From: Corythucha ciliata
Lineage: Eukaryota; Arthropoda; Insecta; Hemiptera; Tingidae
NCBI GenBank assembly: GCA_038030265.1
Contig: CM075937.1
Coordinates: forward strand, 2,480,001-2,544,000
Reading direction: 5' to 3'
DNA: 64,000 nt
The notes under the pieces were generated by a model. The model was not told the origin of the DNA, ran no database searches, and saw only the letters and a program-made list of their open reading frames with translations. Positions within the stretch are counted from its first letter, which is position 1, and each line of letters opens with the position of its first letter. The position numbers were made by a program, and so were the translations under genes. Of the stretch, positions 41,171 to 51,880 are shown in pieces.

Positions 41171-42403
41171 ATCCGAGAATGAACCGGGTGTCATCAGCAC
41201 CAAGTGTCCATATATTTGGTCCATTTGCCAGTATTTTGGTCTCTAGGGTCGACCCAGTATTTTTCACGGCCATTAGGGCAGTTGGTTGATAGGAGGCCGG
41301 ACGTTTCGGAATCACAAAAAAAAATAATAATAATTTATAATTTAAGCTACATGCATTGGACCGGGGAACGCATTTGACACGGCGAACATGTAGAACTTGT
41401 GTTCTCGCGGGATTTTTCTTTACAAACAGTACCTGGCCCTACATTTTTTTTGTCACACGCTTAAAGTAAACTCTCAACTGCCCTTTTCAAGTGGAATAAT
41501 CGAAAAAAGTTGTATTTCTTAATAAGAAAAAAAAAGTTTTAATTGGATTGCATAGACTGGTCCCGTAGGAATTTTCCTCCATGTATCCTCACTAATTTAC
41601 TTCACCATAAATCCGCAAGGGGGCAGACTCTTTGATGGGATATCCCAATAGGATTTTAGGATTGACTTTCCCGCCTCGATTTGACTTTTTTCCTGGGAGC
41701 ACTGTTTGATGCTCTCTCTGAAATTTTAAATGGCGAATGAAATAATAAACTTGAACTATGCAGTCTTAGGCGAATAAATAAAGTAACGGTAGCAAAACAT
41801 GATATAGTGGGGAGGGCACGACCCTTTAGGACAAAATTATGGGTCGCAACCCAAGTGTGGATAACAGACGGCGACCCAGCCAGGAAAAGCCCGCGACTCA
41901 TAGGCTGAAAACCACTATCAAACCCAACCACTATCAAAATATTGGATATAACAAGTCGTTTGGCCTCATTTTTGAAGATTCAGTCTAGTCCAGCAAAATA
42001 ATTAGTACTATCATGATCATTATAGGTTTCTACAATGTCACAGCTAACGAAAACGAAGAACTATAGACAGAATTTCGAAGTTTTGACAAATTTGACGAGC
42101 TGTATCTTGGAAACGGTAATACATTTAGAACCCGCTTTAAGCTGGTTTTCTCAGAAATTGTCTCAACTTTAAAAAGTTACTTCGAAGCCACAACCGAAAA
42201 ATGGCTAGTTTAGCGTGAAAGAGCCAAAACCCCCAAAAAGTCCCAAATTTTCGTCGTTTTTCGAGAATTCCAGGATGATCCCGATGTCTTTCGAGGTCAA
42301 CAATTTGAACACGTCGTACCAGCTCCATCCCAGACAATATAAACTAAAAAAATCATCTACCCTAATTATTGCAACCTGACCCCCCTTTTTAGTTCCTATT
42401 TTA
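41171..42403. other. No gene recognised
   Basis: Two short minus-strand frames (41656-41937 and 42137-42337) have no similarity known to me. Confidence 0.45.
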
Positions 42404-43547
42404 CTGGACTATTTTTTGAGGCCCAGAATACGCCTTTCTGCCGAGGTGCACACATGATTTTTTTTCCTACGCAAGAATAGGACAAAATTAATAAATTATA
42501 GTTCGAAAGTTTCTTATGGACCAAAAGAAGTGGTGAATTCATTTAACATTCTAAACATGTGTTTCTATAACTATCTGGAAATTTGGGCCGTCAGGGTGTA
42601 TTAGAAAATGGGGAATTTGCATGAATCTCAGATTGGGGAGAAAAGCATACCGGTGATTTGACCCGTGAACTGAAGGATAACAACGGAAGATGCAACCCGA
42701 TTGGTGCGTTTTAAGATTTTTAAAAAAGGTTCAAAGTTCTTCAGAAGGGGATGGATGGTGCGAGGAGAAATGACGTAAATACTTACTTGTGAAGCATTTG
42801 AGGGAACTTTAAAATTGTTTGTTTACAAATAACATGAACAATTTATTCCCAGTAAACGTATCTAACCCCCTCTTCCCCGCATCATCAATTTCAATAAGTA
42901 AGTTTTTACGTAATCGAACCCCCACTCAAAATTTTTAAAATTTCACTAAAAAAGCATCTTTCACTGATTTTGAAACTGGACTTTTTTTTGAGGCCCAGAA
43001 TACGCCTTTCTGCCGAGGTGCACACATGATTTTTTTTCCTACGCAAGAATAGGACAAAATTAATAAATTATAGTTCGAAAGTTTCTTATGGACCAAAAGA
43101 AGTGGTGAATTCATTTAACATTCTAAACATGTGTTTCTATAACTATCTGGAAATTTGGGCCCTCAGGGTCCATTAGAAAATGGAGAACTTGCATGAATCT
43201 CAGATTGGGGAGAAAAGCATACCGGTGATTTGACCCGTGAACTGAAGGATAACAACGGGAGATGCAACCCGATTGGTGCGTTTTAAGATTTTTAAAAAAG
43301 GTTCAAAGTTCTTCAGAAGGGGATGGATGGTGCGAGGAGAAATGACGTAAATACTTACTTGTGAAGCATTTGAGGGAACTCTAAAATTGTTTGTTTACAA
43401 ATAACATGAACAATTTATTCCCAGTAAACGTATCTAACCCCCTCTTCCCCGCATCATCAATTTCAATAAGTAAGTTTTTACGTAATCGAACCCCCACTCA
43501 AAATTTTTAAAATTTCACTAAAAAAGCATCTTTCACTGATTTTGAAG
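42404..43547 (+). repeat. Recent tandem duplication, 572-bp unit
   Basis: Copy one is 42404-42975 and copy two 42976-43547. They match nearly base for base from CTGGAC through GAGGCCCAGAATACGCC to TTTCACTGATTTTGAA. I found fewer than ten differences by eye. There is no coding sequence in the unit. Confidence 0.92.
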
Positions 43548-43929
43548 TTTAATGTGAGCAATAAGCTTGTGGAAGAGCCCTCTTTCAGAAACACCAACTT
43601 TTGAAAAATGTGCAAGTTCCCCATTTCATGAATGAGATTTCAATGTTTTTAATAAAGCAAAGTTTCTATTTCGTTAGAGAATAAGGCCCTTTGTTGTTTG
43701 TAAATAAAGTTTCCGGAGGATTTAACGAGGATGGCAGAAGAGATCCATCGATGATAGTTAATCACACCAATTGTATGGGCATGAATAATTGAATATTACA
43801 CAAAAATGGACTCATATGGGCAGAGCGGGAATTCACACGTCGTATAGTCAAATAGCTCTGTGGTTTTATAACTGAAAAATGAACAATAACTTGTCCCGAG
43901 CAAAATGAAGCCGTTCTTGGGCAGAACTA

Positions 43930-46010
43930 TACAGGGTGGTCGGTTTTGACTTGTACAAAAAAAAATGGGTGAAATTAGACCTCATTTGTGATCGAAAATA
44001 CCCCACCGGCTATGGTCCGAAAATCAAAACTATTCGAGATATGATTTTTTGAACGATTTTTAAGGCTTAAGTCACTTTTCTCGGAAAAATGCGAGTTGCT
44101 CGCTTCCAAGTGAACGTTTTACAACTTTTGACGACAGATTCGGAAAGAGCACAATTTTTTCTATCGGGAAAAGATATTTAAACTCAAATTGATCGCTTTT
44201 GGTGGCCTTGACAGCTATTCAAACTGGGCAAAATCCGGAATTTTCAATTTTCCAACAAACGTCAACCCCAACTATTTTACGCTAAATCTCTTCAAATCGA
44301 CTTCCCAAGGTCAGGAAAACTTCTTCAATGTGTCCTCTTCAAAATCACTCTCTAAAATTATTTTAGTTAATGGGCAGTTTTTCTGCGCAAATTATCATTT
44401 TCTAAAAAAAATAAGGTATTTCTTCCTTCAAAACCGCAAGTTCAGGGTAGTTTTGAACATCAACATTTCAACAACTCTTGCGCTGTAATTTTTTTGTTTG
44501 ACGAGAGAAACCATCATAAAAATCATTTAAAGTCTTCATTTACATGAAACTTATCGTATTCGTCATTATTGTCGCTCCGGCAGCTGGCTACCGGATAAAT
44601 CAAAGAGGGCAGAAATGGCTAATTTTAAAGAAATTTATGATTTGCACATTCTCATTCAAAACGTATTTTATTTTAACATGTTTTCAAAGTGCATTCCATT
44701 GCTGCGGATACACTGTCTTGCTCGTTTTCTCATTTCTTTGACCGTTACTTCGTAGGTCAGCGTCGAGTCACGAACACTTTGGGCTGCCTGCCCAATTCTT
44801 TCGCGTAACTCCTCTTCCTCTTCCGCGTAACTCTGCTCCCGTGTACTTATTCCGGGCCGATTGTCCACTTCTTCAAGCACCATTTCTTCTGTTTGAACGC
44901 CTTCCGCTCTCGCCCCTACCTCGTGACTACTAGAAAAGATCGAACTTTCCGAAATTCGTCGGTGAACTGAGGCAAATGTCCTGTAGTCAGGGATACGCCG
45001 ATTAGGGTATCGTTCAGCGTACAGCCTCTGAGCCAACCTAGAATTTCCGTCGGCCAGGCCGTAAACGAAATGAATGTCAGCGTAATGACTTGCCGAATAC
45101 ATTTTGAACGCTTTAAATGCACGAGTGAGACGTGAAACTGAAATGCTTGGGGAGACTAAGAAAGAAGCTCGAGTGGACTTTGGTACAATGCATTGAAATC
45201 TTAAAATTGTCTCCAATACTACTGCCCGTATTTCTCAACGCTCTTTGAGGAGTGCACGAGTCAATAACGTGTAGAAGCAAGCAATTTAGAATGTGCAAAT
45301 CATAAATTTCTTTAAAATTAGCCATTTCTGCCCTCTTTGATTTATCCGGTAGCCAGCTGCCGGAGCGACAATAAAGACGAATACGATAAGTTTCATGTAA
45401 ATGAAGACTTTAAATGATTTTTATGATGGTTTCTCTCGTCAAACAAAAAAATTACAGCGCAAGAGTTGTTGAAATGTTGATGTTCAAAACTACCCTGAAC
45501 TTGCGGTTTTGAAGGAAGAAATACCTTATTTTTTTTAGAAAATGATAATTTGCGCAGAAAAACTGCCCATTAACTAAAATAATTTTAGAGAGTGATTTTG
45601 AAGAGGACACATTGAAGAAGTTTTCCTGACCTTGGGAAGTCGATTTGAAGAGATTTAGCGTAAAATAGTTGGGGTTGACGTTTGTTGGAAAATTGAAAAT
45701 TCCGGATTTTGCCCAGTTTGAATAGCTGTCAAGGCCACCAAAAGCGATCAATTTGAGTTTAAATATCTTTTCCCGATAGAAAAAATTGTGCTCTTTCCGA
45801 ATCTGTCGTCAAAAGTTGTAAAACGTTCACTTGGAAGCGAGCAACTCGCATTTTTCCGAGAAAAGTGACTTAAGCCTTAAAAATCGTTCAAAAAATCATA
45901 TCTCGAATAGTTTTGATTTTCGGACCATAGCCGGTGGGGTATTTTCGATCACAAATGAGGTCTAATTTCACCCATTTTTTTTTGTACAAGTCAAAACCGA
46001 CCACCCTGTA
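43930..46010 (-). mobile_element. DNA transposon with 723-bp inverted repeats
   Basis: Arms 43930-44652 and 45288-46010 are reverse complements of equal length, with one mismatch seen. The ends read TACAGGGTGG...CCACCCTGTA, so TA can be the target duplication and CAGGGTGG the terminal motif, as in Tc1/mariner-like elements. The 635-bp centre holds a minus-strand ORF with a DUF4817-like helix-turn-helix but no DDE catalytic domain. It is a deletion derivative that probably moves only with outside transposase. Confidence 0.88.
44668..45216 (-). CDS. DUF4817-like helix-turn-helix protein, internally deleted transposase
   Basis: The ORF has 182 residues. The family-like start is residue 39 (45102), giving MYSASHYADIHFVYGLADGN and YPNRRIPDYRTFASVHRRI, an N-terminal DNA-binding domain found in arthropod DNA-transposon proteins. 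After an acidic linker the end reads RARQCIRSNGMHFENML, resembling the extreme C-terminus of such transposases (RCxxCIxxxGxHFExLL). The 200 or so residues of the catalytic core between them are absent, yet the frame is open. A repressor-like role is possible but not shown. Confidence 0.65.
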   Translation of the reverse strand: METILRFQCIVPKSTRASFLVSPSISVSRLTRAFKAFKMYSASHYADIHFVYGLADGNSRLAQRLYAERYPNRRIPDYRTFASVHRRISESSIFSSSHEVGARAEGVQTEEMVLEEVDNRPGISTREQSYAEEEEELRERIGQAAQSVRDSTLTYEVTVKEMRKRARQCIRSNGMHFENMLK

Positions 46011-47636
46011 TTTTCGTAAATTATTTTCATTATACACAAAAATGCTAATAGTGGTTACGGATTTCATGAACCAAACGGAACGCACCTTCTAGCTTCCCCC
46101 TCACACCACACCTCGTGAGTCTGATCGGCGATCATCAGACAGTTAAAAACGGACTCATCAGCAAGTTATAATAAAATGGGACTTATCCTGTAGGAGAAAG
46201 CCGTGTAACGCTATCGTCGTGTACTAACGCTACATTACGAATCACTCTAAGCAGTGAGTGAAAAGTACCGCAACAATACGTGTTCCTTTTATCTTTTTTT
46301 TTGTAATCGCGAGAAAGTTTTTAAAATCTCTAAAGAGAAAATAATGTAAAAGACTGCTATAAACAATAATACTTCCTTGTTAAACCTGGAGATGGCTCAT
46401 CGTAAAGTTCTGAAATTAGCGGTGTATTTGAATAATAATTCTAAATTATTCTTGCGTGAATAAATATTCAGCCTGAGAACCTTTCTATGAAAGCACTTAT
46501 ATTGCCCAGGAGTTTGTAGTAACGGTATAAATGACTATGGACCTACCGAAGCGTTTGCATTCTAGCGGTCCTTGTCGGAATCATTTTAAGGGCTGAAAGG
46601 TCTCGGGATTTCCCGTCGAATCGAGCGCGTTTGTCGAATAAAACTCCGAAGCCTTCAATTCAATTCAAAATTGAGGAAACGTTTCTTATTAAAAAGGCAT
46701 AGAAACCATAAAGATCGACTTTTAACGAAAGTAAGCAATATAAATTAATAGCTTCATAGTTAAAAAAAAAAGTAATGCGAGTTCCAATTCTTGTATGTAT
46801 ACCTGACTCTGTTGAAGTTAGTCGATGTATGATGCGAGCCTAAATAAATAAATGTTTATTCATTTGACCTAACTAAAGTGTTGATCGTCGAAATTAGTGA
46901 CAATGTAATCATTCTTCCCCTTTTATGCCAATCTAGTTTTTAAAGCCTGCGTGTAACTCTCCCAGCTTTCAGCGTTTGCTTTAATTTTTTCGTTTTCTTC
47001 AACAAACGCGTGCAAAAGTTACTCACTAAAGAGGACGGGCCACCTGCCATTCGGTCATTCAACTTAGAACGTGACCATTGAAAAATAAATAATTTGTATC
47101 TATTTCGAAGCGACGAGTTTCCCCAACTCGTGGCAACTTTTCAACACAATGAAACACATTCACTGATGATCATGGGTAAAAGTGGTGGGGCCGAACTTCG
47201 TTATGACTTCATTAACGTCCCCCCCCCTTCTTCTTCTTTCTTGTTAGACGTGTGACGTTGCAACTTGTTGAGCTATCCGTCAGTGCATCAAAGCCTGGCT
47301 AGACATTAAAGTTGGACCATTCCCTTTCGTAACTCTTCCCTAACAGGAAAGGTAGACTAAAGCAACCCACACTTCAAGACCCATCGGTTGTGCAGGGAGG
47401 GAAGCAGCCGAGCACCCTTTACTCCTCTTCTCTAACAACCAGGAGAACAATTAATTAACTATTGTTCACACAATGTTTTCACACTTCAATAGACAATTTT
47501 GTATTCGGACCAAAAACAATTGTTTATCATTCCAGCTTCACTGTGAATGGGGGGGGGGGGGTTAAAGACTGTAATAAAAATAATTACCTATTTTACATTT
47601 GTCTTATTCACTGCGTTTTCTCCTTTTTTTTTGCAG
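46011..47636. other. Unassigned DNA left of the host exons
   Basis: No exon was recognised. It is presumably intron or upstream region of the multiplexin-like gene. A G run lies at 47550-47561. Confidence 0.45.
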
Positions 47637-47729
47637 ATATTGACATCGATTTGCTCAGTGCAATCAAAATACCATTTGAAACTAATTCTCAATACTTTGA
47701 AAGTGGCACCGATGGATTTCCTGCGATGG
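47637..47729 (+). CDS. Mp: Multiplexin-like TSPN domain, exon a
   Basis: This 93-bp exon has a strong acceptor (T-rich tract, TTTTTTTTTGCAG) and donor GTAAAT. It encodes DIDLLSAIKIPFETNSQYFE followed by SGTDGFPAMG. Phase: two bases complete a codon started in an earlier exon and one base is left for the next. The text fits the start of a thrombospondin N-terminal-like (TSPN/laminin G) domain of collagen XV/XVIII, an extracellular-matrix protein. The preceding exon, with any signal peptide, was not found in the window. Confidence 0.78.
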
Positions 47730-47854
47730 GTAAATTTTCAAATCCCTTTTACAACCATTCCGTGTTTTGTTTGCTTTTGCCTGTTTAGTTTATTATGTCA
47801 ATTCTACGTTTATTTATACGTTTCCCCCAATTTTCCAATTTTTTTTTTTCACAG

Positions 47855-48000
47855 GAATGAAACCCGGATCTGACATTCGGTCCCCCTACCGCCTCTTTCT
47901 ACCCGAAAAACTCTACGCTCAGTTTTCTATAGCATTCACAGTCAAATTAGTAAATCCCGAGGGAGGATTTCTATTCGCCGTAGTCAATCCACTCGAAACT
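47855..48000 (+). CDS. Mp: Multiplexin-like TSPN domain, exon b
   Basis: This 146-bp exon has acceptor TTTTTTTTCACAG and donor GTAAGT, and its phase matches exon a exactly (G|GA). It encodes PYRLFLPEKLYAQFSIAFTV and GGFLFAVVNPLET. The (Y/F)LFAVVNP motif is characteristic of the TSPN domain in multiplexins. It ends on a complete codon, matching exon c. Confidence 0.85.
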
Positions 48001-48492
48001 GTAAGTCTCTTACCTCTCACGAACTCGTCAACTTTCCACGTAAACTTCCCTCTCACTCGTTTCAATTCACGCTCCACAGCTCCTCTTCTATATCACTTAT
48101 GTATTTTCATAAAGTGCCTTCCAAGTCAACACCCCGGGCTGGACTTGGGTACCCCTCCGCCCCCCACCGTTCATAGCATTGCAAGTTTCGCTCATTCAAA
48201 ACCCTCAGGTTTAAATTATTCATTGGAAAGCTTTCAAGACTAAAGTGGGCTATACCCTACCGCTAGTTCTCACACTCGTCCTTTGTCGATCCGTTGGGGC
48301 TTTAAAAGCCATTGAAAAGGAGGAACCTAACAGTTTGAAATATTCAAAAACGATCCAACCTTTTGAAACTCTTCATTTCAAACTGTTGTAATTGAGTTAA
48401 AAGGACGGTGTGTGAAGGAAAACGGGAGAAAAATACTCTGATACTTCCTGCGAATAGCTTACAAACATTAAAAAAAAAAATTACTCGTATAG

Positions 48493-48702
48493 GTGGTCGA
48501 ACTCGGCGTGTCAATCAAAGGGATTAGAGCCGGGGAAAGCAATGTTTCCCTCTACTACACCGACACAACAATGTATTTGTCTGAGATTCTCGCCTCATTC
48601 CCAGTGCCCACGTCATTCAACACGTGGGCTACGGTAAACCTTGCCGTCAGGGATGACCGCGTGGACATAAGCTTCAATTGTCAACGTCTTGACACCAAGC
48701 AA
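48493..48702 (+). CDS. Mp: Multiplexin-like TSPN domain, exon c
   Basis: This 210-bp exon of exactly 70 codons has acceptor CGTATAG and donor GTAAGC. It encodes VVELGVSIKGI, SNVSLYYTDT, FPVPTSFNTWATVNLAVRDD and ISFNCQRLDTK. The LYYTD motif and the W-x-x-(V/I)-x-L-x-V strand with a following Cys fit the central beta strands of the domain. Confidence 0.87.
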
Positions 48703-48782
48703 GTAAGCATACTTCATTTTGAGTAAAGAATCACTCACGTATTTCACTAATTTTCGCTCTTATTACGATTATTTATATACAG

Positions 48783-48872
48783 GTAAAAAAAGTACCAAAA
48801 GAGTTACTTTTTGACTCGGCATCAACGCTTTATATCGGCCAAGCCGGTTCGGTAATTAAAGAACCACTTCAC
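48783..48872 (+). CDS. Mp: Multiplexin-like TSPN domain, exon d
   Basis: This 90-bp exon of exactly 30 codons has acceptor TATATACAG and donor GTAAGT. It encodes KVPKELLFDSASTLYIGQAG and SVIKEPLH. LFDSASTLY(I/V)xQAG is a near-invariant stretch of insect multiplexin TSPN domains. The domain still needs a last exon (typically carrying a G-(A/S)-(L/I)-Q-(E/D)-L-K strand), which I could not find to the right, so the downstream intron is at least several kb. Confidence 0.85.
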
Positions 48873-49601
48873 GTAAGTAAATTTTTTTCCGTTTAAATTA
48901 GCGTAGTCTTATCTCGAATTGCTCTTTCTTCGCATTTTGATAACAACCGACGGCTGTTCTTTCTGATTCATTTCCACGTTTTCTCCGGATCTCACCCTCC
49001 TTTTAATTTTTAAGGTTCCCGTCGAGAAACACAAAAAGATGAACAATCAATGGAACATCATTTCCGATTAAATAACGAGGCGTGCCTCTTTTCTAGCGAA
49101 ATGAGTTTTTCAACTTGAGTGGGAGGAAGGAAAATTGAGCCTCGAAGTGGAGATAATTAATGCTTACGAAAATGGTAGGTGAATTCATTACCCCACCCAA
49201 GTTTTGTACTTTCTACTTTTAAAGTCCCGAAGGGAATGGAAGTTAGGTATTAGTGGGAAACATTGCGGTTTTCCATTGTTTGTTCTTTCAGCAATGTTTA
49301 CAAAATGAGTGGTTAGTGACATAAATCCCTTCTCTCAGCTGTAGTATGTAACGTATCTTGTCATTTCGTGAATTTATGCACATTTTAACGGGAGATTACG
49401 AGCGAAAACAAGTCACGTTTCAGGCACTCCTCTCCCGTCTTCTTGCGGATCGATTATTGTCTTTGGTCTCAAGTATCAAACAGTTTATTATACAGCCACG
49501 ATTGGTTCATGTCAAATAAATATAATATAATATGAAAATAATATTCATGAGCACGAAGGGGAGTCTTGCGCGAACCTTTGAACAGTTAACATAGTTCGGA
49601 G
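48873..49601 (+). other. Intronic DNA after the last recognised exon
   Basis: No further exon of the gene was recognised, although its last TSPN exon and collagen repeats should follow. This runs up to the hAT left end at 49602. Confidence 0.5.
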
Positions 49602-51840
49602 CAGTGGCGGCTCGTATGGGCAACTTTGGGCAAAGCCCCACCAAAAATCCAGTCGCCAACTATTTAAAATGTTTCATCATTTTATACTAATTTTTTGTCA
49701 TCAGAATTATAATTTGGTACCGAACTCTTTTTAAATGAGTTTGACCCCCCCCCCCCCCCCGAGGATCTTTAAGGTCGATTTTCACGAATGAAATGAACTC
49801 TCGAAGGGAAATTTCACCCTTTCGGGGCCCCGTTAAAGAGAAGAAAACGCGCGAACTGCTCATGAAAAGATTAATTTGATCGGCTCTTGCTCACGTTTTT
49901 TCAATGATTCGGGACGGAGCCCCGAAGTGGTGGGAGAGCTTTTCAATGATGAATAGGCTTTTTCGGCCGGCTGCCGCGCCACCAGACCCAGCATTAAAAA
50001 AAAAGGAGAAAGGGGATTTGTTTTGTACGGTTATAACCGGTTTTTTTCAGTTATTGAGTGATTATAAGTAATAATTGTTGTGCAAAGTGGGCGCCGTTTT
50101 ACGTAAGTGGATGCTCTTCCACTCTGAATAAGTTTGAGCTGTTGTCAGTTTGTTAAAAACGTTATCCCGCCAAGGTCACAGGCGTAGCAAGGGGCGTGCG
50201 GCGTGTGCGGTCCGCACCGGGCATCACTACCCTGGGGGCATCAAACAACGCTGTTGTGTTATGCGATCACCGCTACCTAGGAATAGGAAACAAGAACGTG
50301 AATTTGTAAGGGAACGTTTTTAGCGAAGACACCGGCCGACGGCCGCAACATTACGGCACGCTCCCCACCGATCCAACACGCAACATCCGTTGATGGCTGG
50401 GGCCACTGGCGGACCTACACGTATCGGGGCCCGGGGCGTAAACCTTCAAGAGGCCCCTAAAAGTCTCTAATTATACATATATATTACAACCGCTACACAT
50501 ATCTATTGGTAACCGCTAAGGCCTTTTCCTAATTGTAGCCAAGGCCTTTTCCTTGTTTTAGGCAAATCACCGCTATTTCCCCAACCTATCCGCCAAACAG
50601 CTCTTATGCCAAGTTTAATCCACGAATTTCTCCATTTTAGCCGCGAATGAGTGCTTTTTGTCAACTTTACCAGCAAATTAGCGCTTTTCGCCGCAATTTA
50701 GAGCAAATTAGCCGCGGATTAGTGGAGTATTCCCACCCCTCCCCACCTTATAGACATAAACACGCGCTTTTTCTCAACTTTAGCAGCAAAGTAGCTTTTT
50801 TATCCTGTGAATCAGCGATGTTTCTTAACTTTTTCTCGAGTTGGCGTTTTTCACAATTTTCATATATTAGCGATTTTTTCTAGAAGGAACCAGAGAATTA
50901 GCACTTTACTCGGTTTAAACTGAAAATTAGCATTTACTTAATATTAGCCGCAAAATAGCGGGTTTTTCTAAATGTTTACGACAAATTAGCATTTTCTTGT
51001 TCACCATAACCCTACGCTACGGATTAGCGTTTTTTCTCAGTTTTAGCCGCAATTTACCGGTTATTCACCCATGGCCATAAATTGGCGCATTTTCACAAAT
51101 TTAGCCACAAAGTTGACCGAGGAAGCCGCGAATTTTCTCTATTTTAACCGTGAATTAGTGATTCCCCTATATTTCAGCCGCGAATTAGCGCTTTTTCGTA
51201 ATTTTAGCAGCGTAGTAACGTTTCTAACCCGTCTGTTCATTTTAACCACGAATTGGCGTTTTCCGATATTTTAAGTGCAAATTGGCAATTTTTCCATCTT
51301 TAGCAGCGTATTACCACTTTTTTCAATTCAGGCTGAAAATTAACCTTTCTCTTAATTTTAGTCAGAATAATTACTGATTTTCTCAATATTAGCTGCAAAT
51401 TACCGGGTTCTTCTCCATTTTAGCACTGCATCAGCGTTTTTTAAATTTTAACTATGGATTAGCGCTTCTTCTCAGTTCTAGCCGTGAATTAGTGTTTTTT
51501 TTTTTGTTTTTTTTCTTACAGCCATGAATTTTTCCGTTTTTCTCAATTTCAGTCACAAAGTTGCCCTCAGAAGGCGAGATGGCGGAATTAGAAATTCTTG
51601 AACACTTTATCCCAAATTTTTCCCTCAATTTTAGCCGCCAATTAGCGATTTTTTTCACTTTTAGCTGCGTAGAAGCGTTTTTAGTCAGTGAATTCGCGAA
51701 TTTTCTCAATTTTAGCCACGAGTTGGCGTTTTCCTCAATTTTTAGCCGGGAATAGCACTTTTTCCCTATTTGAGCTGAAAACTAGAGTTTTTATTTTATT
51801 TATGCCGGGCTAATTATTGAATGTTTTCAGTACTAGCTGC

Positions 51841-51880
<40 letters not shown>

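Noticed and set aside
44189..44488. 99-codon ORF duplicated at 45452-45751
   Set aside because: Both copies are simply the two arms of the inverted repeat, with no protein similarity or coding signature. The frame is identical because the arms are.
48493..48726. Independent 77-codon gene
   Set aside because: The true unit is exon c of the multiplexin-like gene. The ORF runs past the splice donor into the intron and lacks an ATG start.
50647..51755. Several phenylalanine/asparagine-rich ORFs
   Set aside because: They are translations of the ~30-bp minisatellite, whose period of near 30 bases keeps frames open for short stretches.
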